Origin: Hygrophila difformis
Lineage: Eukaryota; Streptophyta; Magnoliopsida; Lamiales; Acanthaceae
DNA: 64,000 nucleotides
Direction: 5' to 3'
Assembly (NCBI GenBank): GCA_030278955.1
Contig: JAOANR010000003.1
Coordinates: 57,095,628 to 57,159,627 of the forward strand
A program made the translations under genes and the position numbers. Shown here piece by piece: positions 25,052 through 36,649 of the stretch. The notes under the pieces are model-generated. The model made no database searches, was not told where the DNA came from, and saw nothing but the letters and a program-made list of their open reading frames with translations. Every line of letters starts with the position of its first letter. Within the stretch, counting starts at the first letter, position 1.

Positions 25052-25225
25052 GGGGATGAGAACTTAGCTCAAGTTGTATAAGTCCCTAGAATTCCAAAGG
25101 AAGGTTGGAAATTCGATCCCCACCAGCTCCATATCCCTCTCTTTTATTCCCTTTTGTAATTTATGTGGCATGGGCTCTCTATCCCTCCCTTTCACAAGCC
25201 TTCAATGGCTCTCAAAAAAAATATA
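25052..25225 (+). mobile_element. tRNA-derived SINE
   Basis: The head GGGGATGAGAACTTAGCTCA resembles an A box. TTGGAAATTCGATCCCCACC resembles a B box. The tail is TTCAATGGCTCTCAAAAAAA. A 12-bp duplication TACTTTATAAAT flanks it (25040-25051 and 25226-25237). It is the same family as 23766-23913. Confidence 0.82.
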
Positions 25226-25451
25226 TACTTTATAAATCATTTACTACTACCTCCTCCTCCTTACAAACTCTAGGATTTACTTTTTAAGTACCATTCGTTT
25301 GTTTAATTTTTATTCAAACAAGTAACCCGTCGAGACTCGATTGGCATAATTATAGATTTTATATAATATATATACTTACATTATATAAAGTAATAATAAA
25401 TTATATTTTGAGTAATAAAAAATATATAATGATTTTATATATATTTAAAAG

Positions 25452-26137
25452 GGGTTCGGTTATGGTGCAATCATGGAATCCGCAGCATATCAATCAAAAC
25501 CGTTCATTTACATCCTAGGGTTGTAAATAGAGAAGGGTAAAGTTGTCCAACAAATATATATAATGGTCTCGTCGCTGAAATACATATAAGGTTGTAAATG
25601 ATATATCACTGAAATACACAACTCATCGCTGAAATATGTTAAACCACGGAATTGGAGTTGCAGCTTTTACGAAGTCGCTGAAATGCACATCATCCAGTCG
25701 CTGAAAAATATTATAGCACGTTGCTGAAATATATTATAATACGCTGCTGAACTACATATAAGTCGTCGCTGAAATATGTTAAACGAAAGAATTAGAGTTG
25801 CAACTTTATGAAGTCGCTGAAATGCACATTATCAAGTGACTGAAAATTACTATAGCACGTCGCTGAAATATACTATCATACGTCGCTGAAATACACAGAA
25901 GCCGCCGTTGAAAACACTTTGCATGTCGCTGAAATATATTATAGCTTGTCGCTATTAATCAACTTATTTGCTGGAATGTACCTAAGCTGTCGCTAAAATG
26001 TACTAAACTATATTTGGGAGGAATATATCAAATTTACTATTTTACCCTTCAAGTTGATCTCAACCATTAGTTTAAAAATTAAATGAACGGTTGTGATGTG
26101 CCGCAACACATCAAGTCGCGGCACCCTAACGGATCCC
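25452..26137. mobile_element. Mutator-like non-autonomous element with TCGCTGAAAT tandem core
   Basis: Imperfect inverted ends of about 55-60 bp start GGGTTCGGTTATGGTGC at the left. The right end, read in reverse, starts GGGATCCGTTAGGGTGC, and both arms include ACCGTTCATTT. The flanks ATTTAAAAG (25443-25451) and ATTCAAAAG (26138-26146) form a 9-bp duplication with one mismatch, as expected for Mutator-like elements. The core (about 25570-26000) is a degenerate array of short units on GTCGCTGAAATA. A relative lies at about 55775-56275. Confidence 0.75.
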
Positions 26138-27042
26138 ATTCAAAAGAGGATGTATATGGTAATATGAATTAATTATTTTTAAAACTAACAAAGAAATTAT
26201 ATTATACCATATTCTTTAGCTTTTGTGCCTTGTCCGGTACAAACCTAACATATCAATAAAAATAATTAATAAAGTAATATTTTATTTAATTTGAAATTTA
26301 AATTAAGATCAAACAAAATTTAAATATAAGTATTAAGCATAATATGAAAAATACCCTAACATTTGCTGCAAATTTCATTGCTGAAAATCTCATTAGAGAG
26401 GCTAGTATAGCACTATCTTTAAAAATGTTTGAATTTGAAGTGGTGCGGTTTATATTTATATATGTACACTAAAAAATTGTCGCTATAGGATCACCCGTAG
26501 GGTTTATAAGAATGTCAACCGAAAATGTCACATTTGATTGTACATCTCCAAAATCAATATCAACTTTACCATCACCTACATCAAGTATCTACTTTGCAAA
26601 AATTTTGTCATATATAAATTTCATTATAAACAATATTTCTTGTGGTATCGATAGTTAATCATTCCTAATTGCATACTAATATTTTGAGCCACATCTTGCT
26701 AATAACATGAAATATTACAATATAACTGTTCATAGCTAAAAACTGATTTTGGAAGATAAAGTCCAATCTTCTTTAAAGATTGACATTAACTTTTGTTTAT
26801 AATCATAGCAAAACAAACTGCGAGTGGAAATTTTTCATCTGGAATCGAATGAGAAATTTGGTTAAATCAAATAGACTCATAATGATTCTACCAATCAAGA
26901 ATTTTCTACTTTCATGGTTTCCCGAAAATTAGTTTAACCTCAACTATATGGTTCCGCATCTTCGTTACTATCAACCTACTTGCATTGCATAATTTATTTG
27001 ATGGATCTATATTAAACAACGAATGGTACCTAAAAAATTAAA
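26138..27042. other. AT-rich spacer, no gene recognised
   Basis: No coding sequence or clear repeat boundary was found. It ends at the left edge of the second gypsy element. Confidence 0.35.
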
Positions 27043-29539
27043 TGTAACACCCCGGTTTTGATAACCCAGGCCGGGATGCCACCGCCACACCTCCCTAGCA
27101 AGACACGACTTCTTCGAGCTTGCTGAAGAGATGCAAGGCTAGGTACTTCAGGATTTAAAATATTTAAAACATTTAAAAACAGCCCATTGTAATATACTGT
27201 GAAAATATCAGAGTAATCATATGTAATATTTATTTAACTAGCAGCGAAAAAATAACGGAAATTTAAATATGGCCAACATGGCCAAAACACAGGTTAAACA
27301 GGCCCGTTTATGCAAGTCATAATTAAGAACAGTATTTAAAAGAAATAATATTTCCCCCAAAGCCAATGCATGCTATGCTCATGCATAATCCTCATACTCT
27401 GAAAGAAAAGAGAAAATATGGTTTATCAGTATAAACATACTGAGTAAGCTAATACATAGCATATGATCAAGGGGTTTCAAAGCCTTTAATTAATGTAACA
27501 AAACATGATAGTAGACATTATACAATTTAATTCAGCTTAAATCATAACAATTTATCTGCATAATTTAAACATGGATTCTACATGATCATAAATATAACTT
27601 ACATGGTAAAATAACTACAAGACATAATTTAAAAGCATAATTTGAATAAAAGAAATAATTAAAAGTCTTTTAATTATCCCCATTACTTCAAGATTAGGTA
27701 TTTCAAGTATTTCTCGATTGCATCGCAATCTCAACAAGTTTAGCCGGCAACCGGACGCCGCAGCCGTATCCGTCATACCCAGTACCACTCCGGAGCCTCG
27801 GGAAACCCATACGGATACTCCGGGGAGTGTAGGCCCTATATATCTCAATGTTTTGGCATAATTTCTCATATTTAGCACCATTGTCCATTCAGGCACGACG
27901 CAGTTAGGGGGCACCCTGCAGAGCACTCACCCCCTAATTTGTTTTTAATCAAGTTGCAAGGGGATTTTTGAAAAATGTTATTTTTTTTATTTCAAAAGAT
28001 TTTTCATTTTTTTGTATAGTAAAGGCCAATTTCACAAATTTCTCAAATTTCTCGAAATATAACTTCCACGTGTCGCTGTTCGCGCCAATCTCATTTAAAA
28101 ATTCATTTCAAGGCCAAAAATTCTGAAAATTTAGCAGTAGCTCGAAAACATTGTAACAAACAAGTTTTGTGTTTTAAGTTTTTCGATCCGAGGTAAGGAA
28201 ACGAGTCAAAAGTTTGAATTTACACAAAGACATGAATCTGTCAGAATTCAGAATGTAGCAAATTTCAAAGATCCAATTTTTAACTTATCAAATGAACTCC
28301 AATCTTCATGAACTTTTACAGGGTGATTCAAAACTCATAGATCTGCAAATTTTATGTTCAAACCAAGTCCTAATTCGGCCTAGATCTAGTGTCAAAATCG
28401 CCAAGAGGTTCAGAACATAAATCTGTCACCATTTCAAGGTTCGATTTAAATGCAGGGTCGTCCGGGTCAGTTTTTAGGTATCAAAACTTAACGACAAATT
28501 ATGAAATTTTTACACAACATAGATCAGGGTCTTAGGAATACTTTTTGTGTTTTGAGTTTCTTCGTTGAGCATTTTAAAAGGTCCGAAAAATTCGTACACA
28601 AATGTTGCACGCGAGTAAATAGATTTTTATTAGGGTTTCTTGTTGAATCTTTTTGTTCGGTTAATTTTAGTCACCCAAAACCATAAGTAAGCATTAACTT
28701 ACTTGAGATGGTTCGACGGCTCGTCTAATTCGGTGTCGTGGCCTCCACGTTCACCGTTTTTCTCCCGGGATCCTTCGTTCTCCTTCTTCTTGTCTGAATC
28801 GGGGTTTAGAAAAGAAAAACAGGTCCATATTAGATTTGTATTAGAAATTCGTGTAGGAATTGTGAACGACGTCTTACCACACGATCTTCTACGCCCGAGA
28901 GTCACTGGATTCGTCCAACACCTCTTCCTTTGCTGACTCCTTGCCTCCGACGACTTAGGATTAGGGTTTTTCGGTGTTTGGAATTCGAAGATGTTTCAAA
29001 AGGACGTACGGGCTGTTTTAGGGGTCTATTTATAGAGTCGAGGGTCTCCGGGGTCGTCCAAGAGCTGCCATGGAGAGTCTTGGGCTGAAAGACGTGCAAC
29101 CGACTCGAAAAATTCTAAATCCGGCGAGTGAATCTCGCCGGGATCGTTTCTGGGAACTGGCGCGCCCGTGGCGCGCAGAATGATGCGCCCCGCATGGAGG
29201 CCGCGCGGCCTTGGCCTGGACTTCAGTCCGTGCGATCCGTCGGGCCTTTTCTCCTCTATTTCAGACTTCTATCCTCCTATGTTCTTGGACTAAGATTTTC
29301 GAGCTATTCCTGGGCTCTAAATTCCTATCTTAATTTAATTTGGATCTCAATTTAATTTCGGGTTCGAATTATTGAGTCCATTTGTATTGGGTTTTCTTGG
29401 AATAATTTATTTAATTAAATTGCCTTTGACTTCACGGGCTCTTGGAACTTTAATTCCTTCTTGAATTAAATTCCATTTCCCATTTCATCTTTTATTTATT
29501 TATTTATTTATTTATGTGACAAATTTCTCGGGTATTACA
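27043..29539 (-). repeat. 3' LTR of the second gypsy element
   Basis: 2,497 bp with TG...CA ends. Positions 28206-29539 match 33935-35222 with small indels and substitutions. Open frames inside it (for example 27615-27926) are not genes. Confidence 0.85.
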
Positions 29540-29801
29540 GTCTACCCTCCTTAAGAATCAACTTCGTCCTCGAAGTTGCATTTCGGCTTTTCTCGAGCTA
29601 AGAATTAGGGTCTTTTTGTTCGCTTCGTGTTTTCTTTATTTTTATATTGTGATATGACTGAACTCAAAATTAAAACTTCCAAGTTGTTTATGTATCCTGT
29701 GAAGGGATCAAGCCATTACGTAGTTAAAAATAATGTGAATTTGTTTATTTTTTTCGGACTAGAAAACACAGTGTTACATCCTCTCCCCCTTAAGCTTACA
29801 T

Positions 29802-32800
29802 TTATGTCCCCATAAATGTGGTCGTATCGGTTTGAAACAGGGTCGGGTAACGTTCTCCCATGTCCGAATCCAATTCCCAGGTTGCGGTTTCACTTTCATG
29901 GTTCGACCAAAGAACCTTGACCATCTTCACGGTCTTATTTCTTGTCACTCTTTCCTTGACATCAAGTATGCGTACCGGGACTTCTTCATAAGTCAAATCA
30001 TCCTCTAGTTCAATCACTTCTGGCTGAAGTACATGTGTCGGGTCCGGCACATATTTCTTTAGTTGTGACACATGAAATACATTATGTACTCGAGCCAATT
30101 GTGGCGGTAAAGCCAGTCGGTAGGCTAGATTTCCGACTCTTTCTAGAGTTTCATAAGGTTCTATGTATCGAGGACTTAACTTTCCTCGTTTGCCAAAGCG
30201 CATCACCCCCTTCATTGGTGATATCTTCGGAATGACCTTATCTCCCACTTGAAACTCTAGATCTTGTCGTCTCACATCGGCATAACCCTTTTGGCGGTCT
30301 TGGGCAGCTTTCATCTTCCCTTGGATCACGTTTATTTGTTGGGCCATATCTTCGACAAGTTGTGGTCCCACTACCACAACCTTATCACTTTCTTCCCAAC
30401 TCAAAGGGCTTCGGCACCTTCGTCCATACAATGCTTCGAACGGTGCCATGCCAATGCTAGCATGGTAGCTAGTATTGTAGGAAAACTCAATTAGGGGTAA
30501 ATGGTTTTCCAACTTCCCTTAAACTCTAACACACATGCCCTTAGCATGTCCTCCAAGGTTTGGATTGTTCTCTCGGTTTGTTCATCCGTCATCGGGTGGA
30601 ATGATGTGCTCATTTTGATTTGAGTACCGAGAGCTTTTTGCAACTCCGTCCAAAAGTGAGAAAAATACTCTCTGTCAGAAATGATGTCATGTGGTACCCC
30701 ATGTCGTCGTACCACATTATCAATGTAATCTCGGGCCAATTGGTCCATAGTCCAAGTGTCCTTCATTGGGATGAATATGGCCGTCTTTGTTAGCCTATCC
30801 ACAATCACCCAGATCTTGTTCATCCCTTTGGGTGAGCGTGATAATCCCGAGACAAAGTCAATCGAGATGCTATCCCACTTCCAACTTGGAATCTCCAGTG
30901 GTTGCATAAGGGTTTTTGTCTCACCGCTTTAACCCTCTGACTGGTGAGGCATTTCGCCACGAAGTCCGCCACTTCCTTCTTCATCCCCGACCACCAATAG
31001 ATCTTCTTCAGATCCTTATAAAGTTTGTCACCTTCGGGATGCACTGAATATGGCGGTTGTGCCCTTCCTCCATCAATCTCTATTTCAGCTCAACGCACTT
31101 CTGAGGCACACACCATCTTCCTTTGAAGCGAATGATCCCATCCTCGTGGATAGCAAATCCTATTGCCTTGCCATCTGCAATACACTTCCTTATCCTCTCC
31201 ATTTTTACGTCGCCCGGTTGAGCGAGTTTGATCTCATCTAATATTGGAGTCTCTACAATCATTGCGTTGACCATCTCGCTCGCTGTGCCAGAATGCACAA
31301 GCTCCAAATCCAAACTCGCCAAATCCATGTACACTGCCGGTGGAATCACCAACGAGTATGTCACTTGTTAGGTCTTCCGGCTTAAGGCATCGGCTACCAC
31401 ATTCGCCTTCCCCTCGTGGTAGGATATCTCTAAATCATAATCCTTGATAAGCTCCAACCATCTTCGCTGCCTCAAATTCAACTCCTTTTGAGTGAATATA
31501 TACTTCAGACTCTTGTGATTGGTGAACATTCGACACTTTCGCCCATAAAGGTAGTGTCTCCATATTTTCAGGGCGAATACAACTGCTGCCAACTCCAAGT
31601 CGTGTGTCGGATAGGTTTCGTGATATTTCAGTTGGCGTGATGCATATGCAACGACCCTCGAGTCTTGCATCAGAACGCATCCTAATCCTTCCTTCGAAGC
31701 ATCACTGTAGACTTCGAAGTCACCAATCTCTGATAGTAGTGTTAATACGGGTGTAGTCGTGAGTCGTTTCTTCAGCTCTTGAAACGCAGTCTCACACGCA
31801 TCGGTCCACTCGTATTTTGCTTCTTTCCACAATAGTTGGTTTAAAGAATGTGCGATCTTCGAGAAATCCTTCAAAAATCGCCTATAATACCCAGCCAGTC
31901 CAAGAAAACTTCTTATTTCTGTTGGACTCGTCGGCGCTGCCCACTCCGTCACGGCATAAACTTTCGTCGGGTCTACTGAAACTCCATTAGCGGATACTAT
32001 GTGTCCAAGGAATGCTACTTCCTTCAACCAAAATTCGCATTTGGACAACTTGCCATAGAGTTGATTCTTTCGCAATATCCCTAACACTTGATGCAAATGT
32101 TGGGAATGCCCTTCCACGCTCTTCGAGTAGATTAGGATGTCTTTGATAAATACTACTACACACTGATCTAATAACTCTCGAAACACATTGTTCATGAGGT
32201 TCATGAACATTGCAGGAGCGTTCGTTAACCTAAAGGATAACACTATAAACTCATAGTGGCCATATCGAGTTCGAAACGCCGTCTTCGGGATGTCTTTCTC
32301 GGCGATCCTCAGGTTGCGATACCCAGATCGCAAGTCGATCTTCGAGAACACCGAAGCTCCCTTCAATTGATCGAATAGATCCTCGATCCTCGGTAGGGGA
32401 TACTTGTTCTTGATGGTCTCTTGATTCAGTCCCCTATAATCGATGCAAAGACATAATCCTCCGTCTTTCTTCTTAACGAATAAAACGGTGCTCCCCATGG
32501 AGAAGTATTCGGTCTTATGTATCCTTTTCCCAGCAATTCTTCGAGTTGCTCCTTCAACTCCTTCATTTCCAACGATGACATCCGGTATGGAGCTTTTGAA
32601 ACAGGCTCTGTTCCCGGAATGAGATCTATGGTTAATTCAAGATCTCGCTCAGGCGGCATACCCGGAACGTCTTCGGGAAACACATCTGGGTATTCTCTTA
32701 CCACTGGAATGTTGTCAACCTTGCTCTCTTCCGCCTCAAGGTTGTGAACGCAGCACGCATACAACCCATACCTCTTACGCATCAAGTTACACAATTTAAG

Positions 32801-33954
32801 GGCACTAATGATCTTGTGCTCCTCTTAGGGGGTTGAGAGTAAAAGATAACTCTCGTTCCCCTACTTTTTGACAGGGTGATCTTTAGTTTCTGACATTCAA
32901 TCACCGCTTTATACTGGGACAACCAATCTATTCCCAGTATAATGTCAAAGTCTCTTAAGTTAAATTCTACCAAGTTCGCGAAGAATTCTACGTTCTTGAT
33001 CACTATAGGAATTCCGTTGTAACGTTTAGAGCAAGATACTACTTCTCCTGAAGGTAGTTGAATTCCTAAGATAATTTTCTTGCACTTAGGTAGATCTAAC
33101 TCAGGCACTACTCTTGATGCTATAATTGAACAACTTGCTCCAGAATCCAATAAAACCTTTAGGGGTGTATTTAGAATGTGAAAAGTACCTGTCTAGAATG
33201 TGAAAAGTACCTGTCATCACTTCCCCCTGCGCAGGTACGTCCGCCAGATTGATCACGTTGAGTCGCCCCATAGGGCGTCATTGATTGCCCTGCTGATTCT
33301 GATTCATCTGTTGATTCTGCTGATAATTCGGATTCTGATTTTGTTGTGGGGGGTGCTGGTTCTGGTTAGGATGATTCTGAGGGGGTCTGTACCCCTGATT
33401 GTTGTCATTTCGTCCATTTTGATTTTGAGGCTGCACCGGCCCCGTAACCAAGTCCTCCCTCTTCGTGATGTTCTCAATCCTAGTTCGGCATTCCCGATTC
33501 TGGTGACCGATCCGGCCACATCGGAAGCACGCACCCTGCTGAGGGCATCCCCTTGCCAAATGAGGCCTGCCACATCTCGGACATGGTGGCGCATGACCTC
33601 CTTGATTGAACCTCCTCCCGTTGTTCATTTGTTGTGGCCTATTCGGCCCTCCCCGATACTCATTTCTTCTTATATTGCTCTCATTTTTGTCGTCCCCATT
33701 TCTTTTATCCTGGGGACCTCAGCTCGGCTCCCCACTCACCCTCCTTTTCAATTGCTGTACTCGTGCCACTGCCACAGCACGATCCTACACGGCCTGCAAG
33801 TCAGGGTAGTGTACCCCTGTGATCACTTCTCTGATCACCAGATTCAAACCCATCTCAAACTTCTGGGCTTTCTCAACATCCGTAGGCACCAACCTTGGTG
33901 TGAATCGTACCAATTCCTTGAACCGAGTGTAAATTCAAAAGTTTGAATTTACAC
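29802..33954 (-). pseudogene. Gypsy gag-pol of the second element, frameshifted
   Basis: Domains in order on the minus strand are as follows. A gag tail holds RFKELVRFTPRLVPTD near 33925-33880. Zinc knuckles lie at 33278-33628 (CPRCGRPHLARGC and CFRCGRIGHQNREC). The aspartic protease is at 32782-33150 (MDSGASCSII). RT/RNase H is at 31368-32498; the family's FIDD motif here reads [10 protein letters not shown], and the MPFGLTNAP-type motif reads LSFRLTNAP. Integrase zinc-binding code is at 30820-31364. The integrase core is at 30491-30907 (SIDFVSGL, HDIISDRE, DEQTERTIQTLEDML). A C-terminal region is at 29802-30512 (ARVHNVFHVSQLKKYVPD, WSNHESETATWELD). Frameshifts lie near 32450, 31366, 31050, 30890 and 30500. 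The domain order and C-terminus fit the Tekay/Del lineage. Confidence 0.9.
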
Positions 33955-35222
33955 AAAGACATGAATCTGTCAGAATTCAGAATGTAGCAAATTTCAAAGA
34001 TCCGATTTTTAACTTATCAAATGAACTCCAATCTTCATCAAATGTTACAGGGTGATTCACAACTCATAGATCTACAAATTTCATGTTCAACCCAAGTCCT
34101 AATTCGACCTAGATCTAGTGTCAAAATCGCCAAGAGGTTCGAAACATAAATCTGTCACCATTTCAAGGTTCGATTTAAATGCAGGTTCGTCCGGATCAGT
34201 TTTCAGGTATCAAAACTTAACGAAAAATTATGAAATTTTTACACAATATAGATCAGGGTCTTAGGAACCTTTTTATTTTTTGAGTTTCTTCGTTTGAGCA
34301 TTTTAAAAGGTCCGAAAAATTCGTACAAAAATATTGTGCGCGAGTAAACAAATTTTTATTAGGGTTTCTTGTTGAATCTTTTTGTTCGGTTAATTTTAGT
34401 CACCCAAAACTATAAGTAAGCATTAACTTACTTGAGATGGTTCGCCGGCTCGTCTAATTCGCTGTCGTTGCCTCCACGTTCTCCGTTTTTCTCCCGAGAT
34501 CCTTCTTTCTCCTTCTTCTTGTCCGGATCAGGGTTTAGAAAAGAAAAACGGGTCCAGATTAGAGAGTCTCTGGATTCGGCAACACCTCTTCCTTTGCTGA
34601 CTCCTTGCCTCTGACGACTTAGGATTAGGTTTTTTCGGTGTTTGGAATTCGAAGAAGTTTCAAAAGGACGTACGGGCTGTTTTAGGGGTCTATTTATAGA
34701 GTCGAGGGTCTCCGGGGTCGTCCAAGAGCTGCCATGGAGAGTCTTGGGCAGAAAGACGTGCAACCGACTCGAAAATCCGAAATCGTGCGAGTGACTCTCG
34801 CCGAGATCGTTTCTGGGAGCTGGCGCGCCCCTGGCACGCGGAATGTTGTGCCCCGCGCGGAGGCCGCACGGCCTTGGCCTGGACTTCGGTCCGGGCCGGG
34901 TCGTGAAATCCGTCGGGCCTTTTCTCCTCTTTTTCGGACTTCTATCCTCCTATTTCTTGGGCTTCGATTTTCGGGCTATTCCTGGGCTCTAAATTCCTAT
35001 CTTAATTTTATTTGGATCTCAATTTAATTTTGGGTTCGATTGTATTGGGTTTTCTTGAAACAATTTATTTAATTAAATTGCCTTTGATTTCACGGGGCTC
35101 TTGGAACTTTAATTCCTTTTTGAATTAAATTCCATTTCCCATTTCATCTTTTATTTATTTATTTATTTATTTATTTATGTATTTATTTATTTATCTATGT
35201 GACAAATTTCTCGAGTATTACA
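33935..35222 (-). repeat. Truncated 5' LTR of the second gypsy element
   Basis: It matches 28206-29539 of the 3' LTR. The break with the gag remnant is inside a perfect 28-bp inverted repeat at 33927-33954 with 13-bp arms. It contains a TTTA-rich tract near 35150-35200 of different length from the other LTR. Confidence 0.82.
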
Positions 35223-35454
35223 GTAAAGCCTAGAGTTTATACAACGAACGGTACCATTTATATATTATCGAAAGATATATAGGCTAATAATCGGATAAAT
35301 AAAGGACAATCATTTATTTATAGTATTAATTTGAATGAAATCATACGATTACCGGCGGGGGAGAACTTGCGTAATCTTCAAGAGATGTTTGAGAACGAGG
35401 ATAAAAACATAGCGTCAATCACTAATTGATCAACCAATACTTTGAAATTGGAAA
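35223..35454. other. Spacer between transposons
   Basis: AT-rich with no gene. The phrase AATAATCGGATAAATAAA near 35288 also occurs near 24967, so part of this is an unclassified repeat. Confidence 0.35.
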
Positions 35455-36521
35455 ATATATATTTTTTGTCCCATAGGATTTTCTCACCCACTTTTTGTCT
35501 CAAGTTTATAAAATTTCACTTTTTGTCCCATTAGATATTTTTTTCCACTTTTGGTCCCTTGGTCAATTTAAAGAAAAAAATTATATGGGGTCAATATGAA
35601 ATTTTTTAATATTTTGTTTATTTGCAAAATGCCCCTATCCAATTAAAAAACTATAACTCATTTCATTAAATTCAAATTTATTTATTTGTACAAAATAAAA
35701 TTATTTTAAAATTTATTAAAAAAATAATATTTATTAAATAATAAAATTTTAATTTTTTAAAATATATATTTTATGAAACTTGTTAAATGATAAAATTTTT
35801 TAAATATTGTATAATATTTAAATCAATATTTTGTGAATAACATTAAAAATATTAAAATATAATAAATGCAATACATATAAAACAAAATACTCTGTATTTA
35901 TAAAAAAATTTAAAAAAATAATATGTAATAATTATTAATTAAAATATTTTAGTTTATGTGGAAACATATATATTTTTATTCAGCATGATATATAATAAAT
36001 ATAAATATTTTTAAAAAATTAAAATTTTATTATTTAATACATATTATTTTTTTTTAGGTGAATACCAGGGTATCCCCGGGCCACATTGGACCCAAGACTA
36101 ATCCCTCGAGGATCTGCAAGGGCAATTAAGGGCGCCTCTCCCAAAGCAATTTTTTGCATACACAAGGCTCGAACCCGAGACCTTGCTTAAGCGACTAGAG
36201 CCCCTATCCACTCAAGCCAACTGCTGTTGGTTAATACATATTATTTTTTAATAAATTCAAAAGTAATTTTATTTTGTACAAATAAATAAATTTCAATTTA
36301 ATTAAATAAGTTATGGTTTTTTAATTGAAAGGGGCATGTTGCAAATAAACAAAATTTTTAAAATTGCACATTCTGACCTCATATGATTTTTTCCCTTAAA
36401 AAATAGATCAATGAATCAAAACTGGAAAAAATATTTATCTAATGAGACCAAAAGTAAAAATTTTATAAACTTAGGACCAAAAATGGGTGACAGAAAATCT
36501 TATGGAAGCAAAAGTGAATTT
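35455..36521. mobile_element. Element with ~110-bp terminal inverted repeats, SINE inserted
   Basis: The left arm contains GTCCCATAGGATTTTCTCACCC, AGTTTATAAAATTT and TCCCATTAGATA. The right arm contains their complements in reverse order (36365-36521). The interior is very AT-rich and has no transposase. It is interrupted by the SINE at 36052-36230. Confidence 0.65.
36052..36230 (-). mobile_element. tRNA-derived SINE
   Basis: On the minus strand it reads TTGGCTTGAGTGG (A-box-like), then CTCGGGTTCGAGCC (B box), and ends in a short A-rich tail. Flanking sequence TTAATACATATTATTTTT is repeated on both sides (36034-36051 and 36231-36248). The family differs from the two SINEs at 23.8 and 25.1 kb. 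Confidence 0.82.
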
Positions 36522-36649
36522 CCCCCCTTTGAAAGTACACCCCATTTTGAATAGCATTTCCTTTATAATTTTCAATTTTTTCCCCTTCTCTAGAATTACA
36601 TTAAAAATAAATAAATAAATGAAATTGTAAAATAAAATTAAAATAATAT

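Larger units (their letters stand above)
27043..35222 (-). mobile_element. Tekay/Del-like gypsy LTR retrotransposon, 5' LTR truncated
   Basis: A minus-strand element has a full 2,497-bp 3' LTR at 27043-29539 (TGTAACACCCCGG...GGTATTACA in plus reading), pol at 29802-33150, a gag remnant, and a shortened 5' LTR at 33935-35222. Flanking pentamers TTAAA (27038-27042) and GTAAA (35223-35227) match 4 of 5, a plausible diverged target duplication. A purine tract (AAGGAGGGTAGAC on the minus strand) abuts the 3' LTR. About 1.16 kb of the 5' LTR, the primer-binding site, the leader and the start of gag are deleted. Confidence 0.88.

Noticed and set aside
27615..27926. 103-codon minus-strand open frame
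   Set aside because: It lies inside the 2.5-kb LTR of the gypsy element and has no recognisable domain.
33200..33946. 248-codon plus-strand open frame
   Set aside because: It is antisense to the gypsy gag zinc-knuckle region on the minus strand, which has the recognisable protein motifs.
27005..35270. Similar ACAACGAA.GGTACC phrases flanking the second gypsy element
   Set aside because: They are about 20 and 25 bp outside the element ends and too short to be a target duplication. Chance or an older repeat is as likely.
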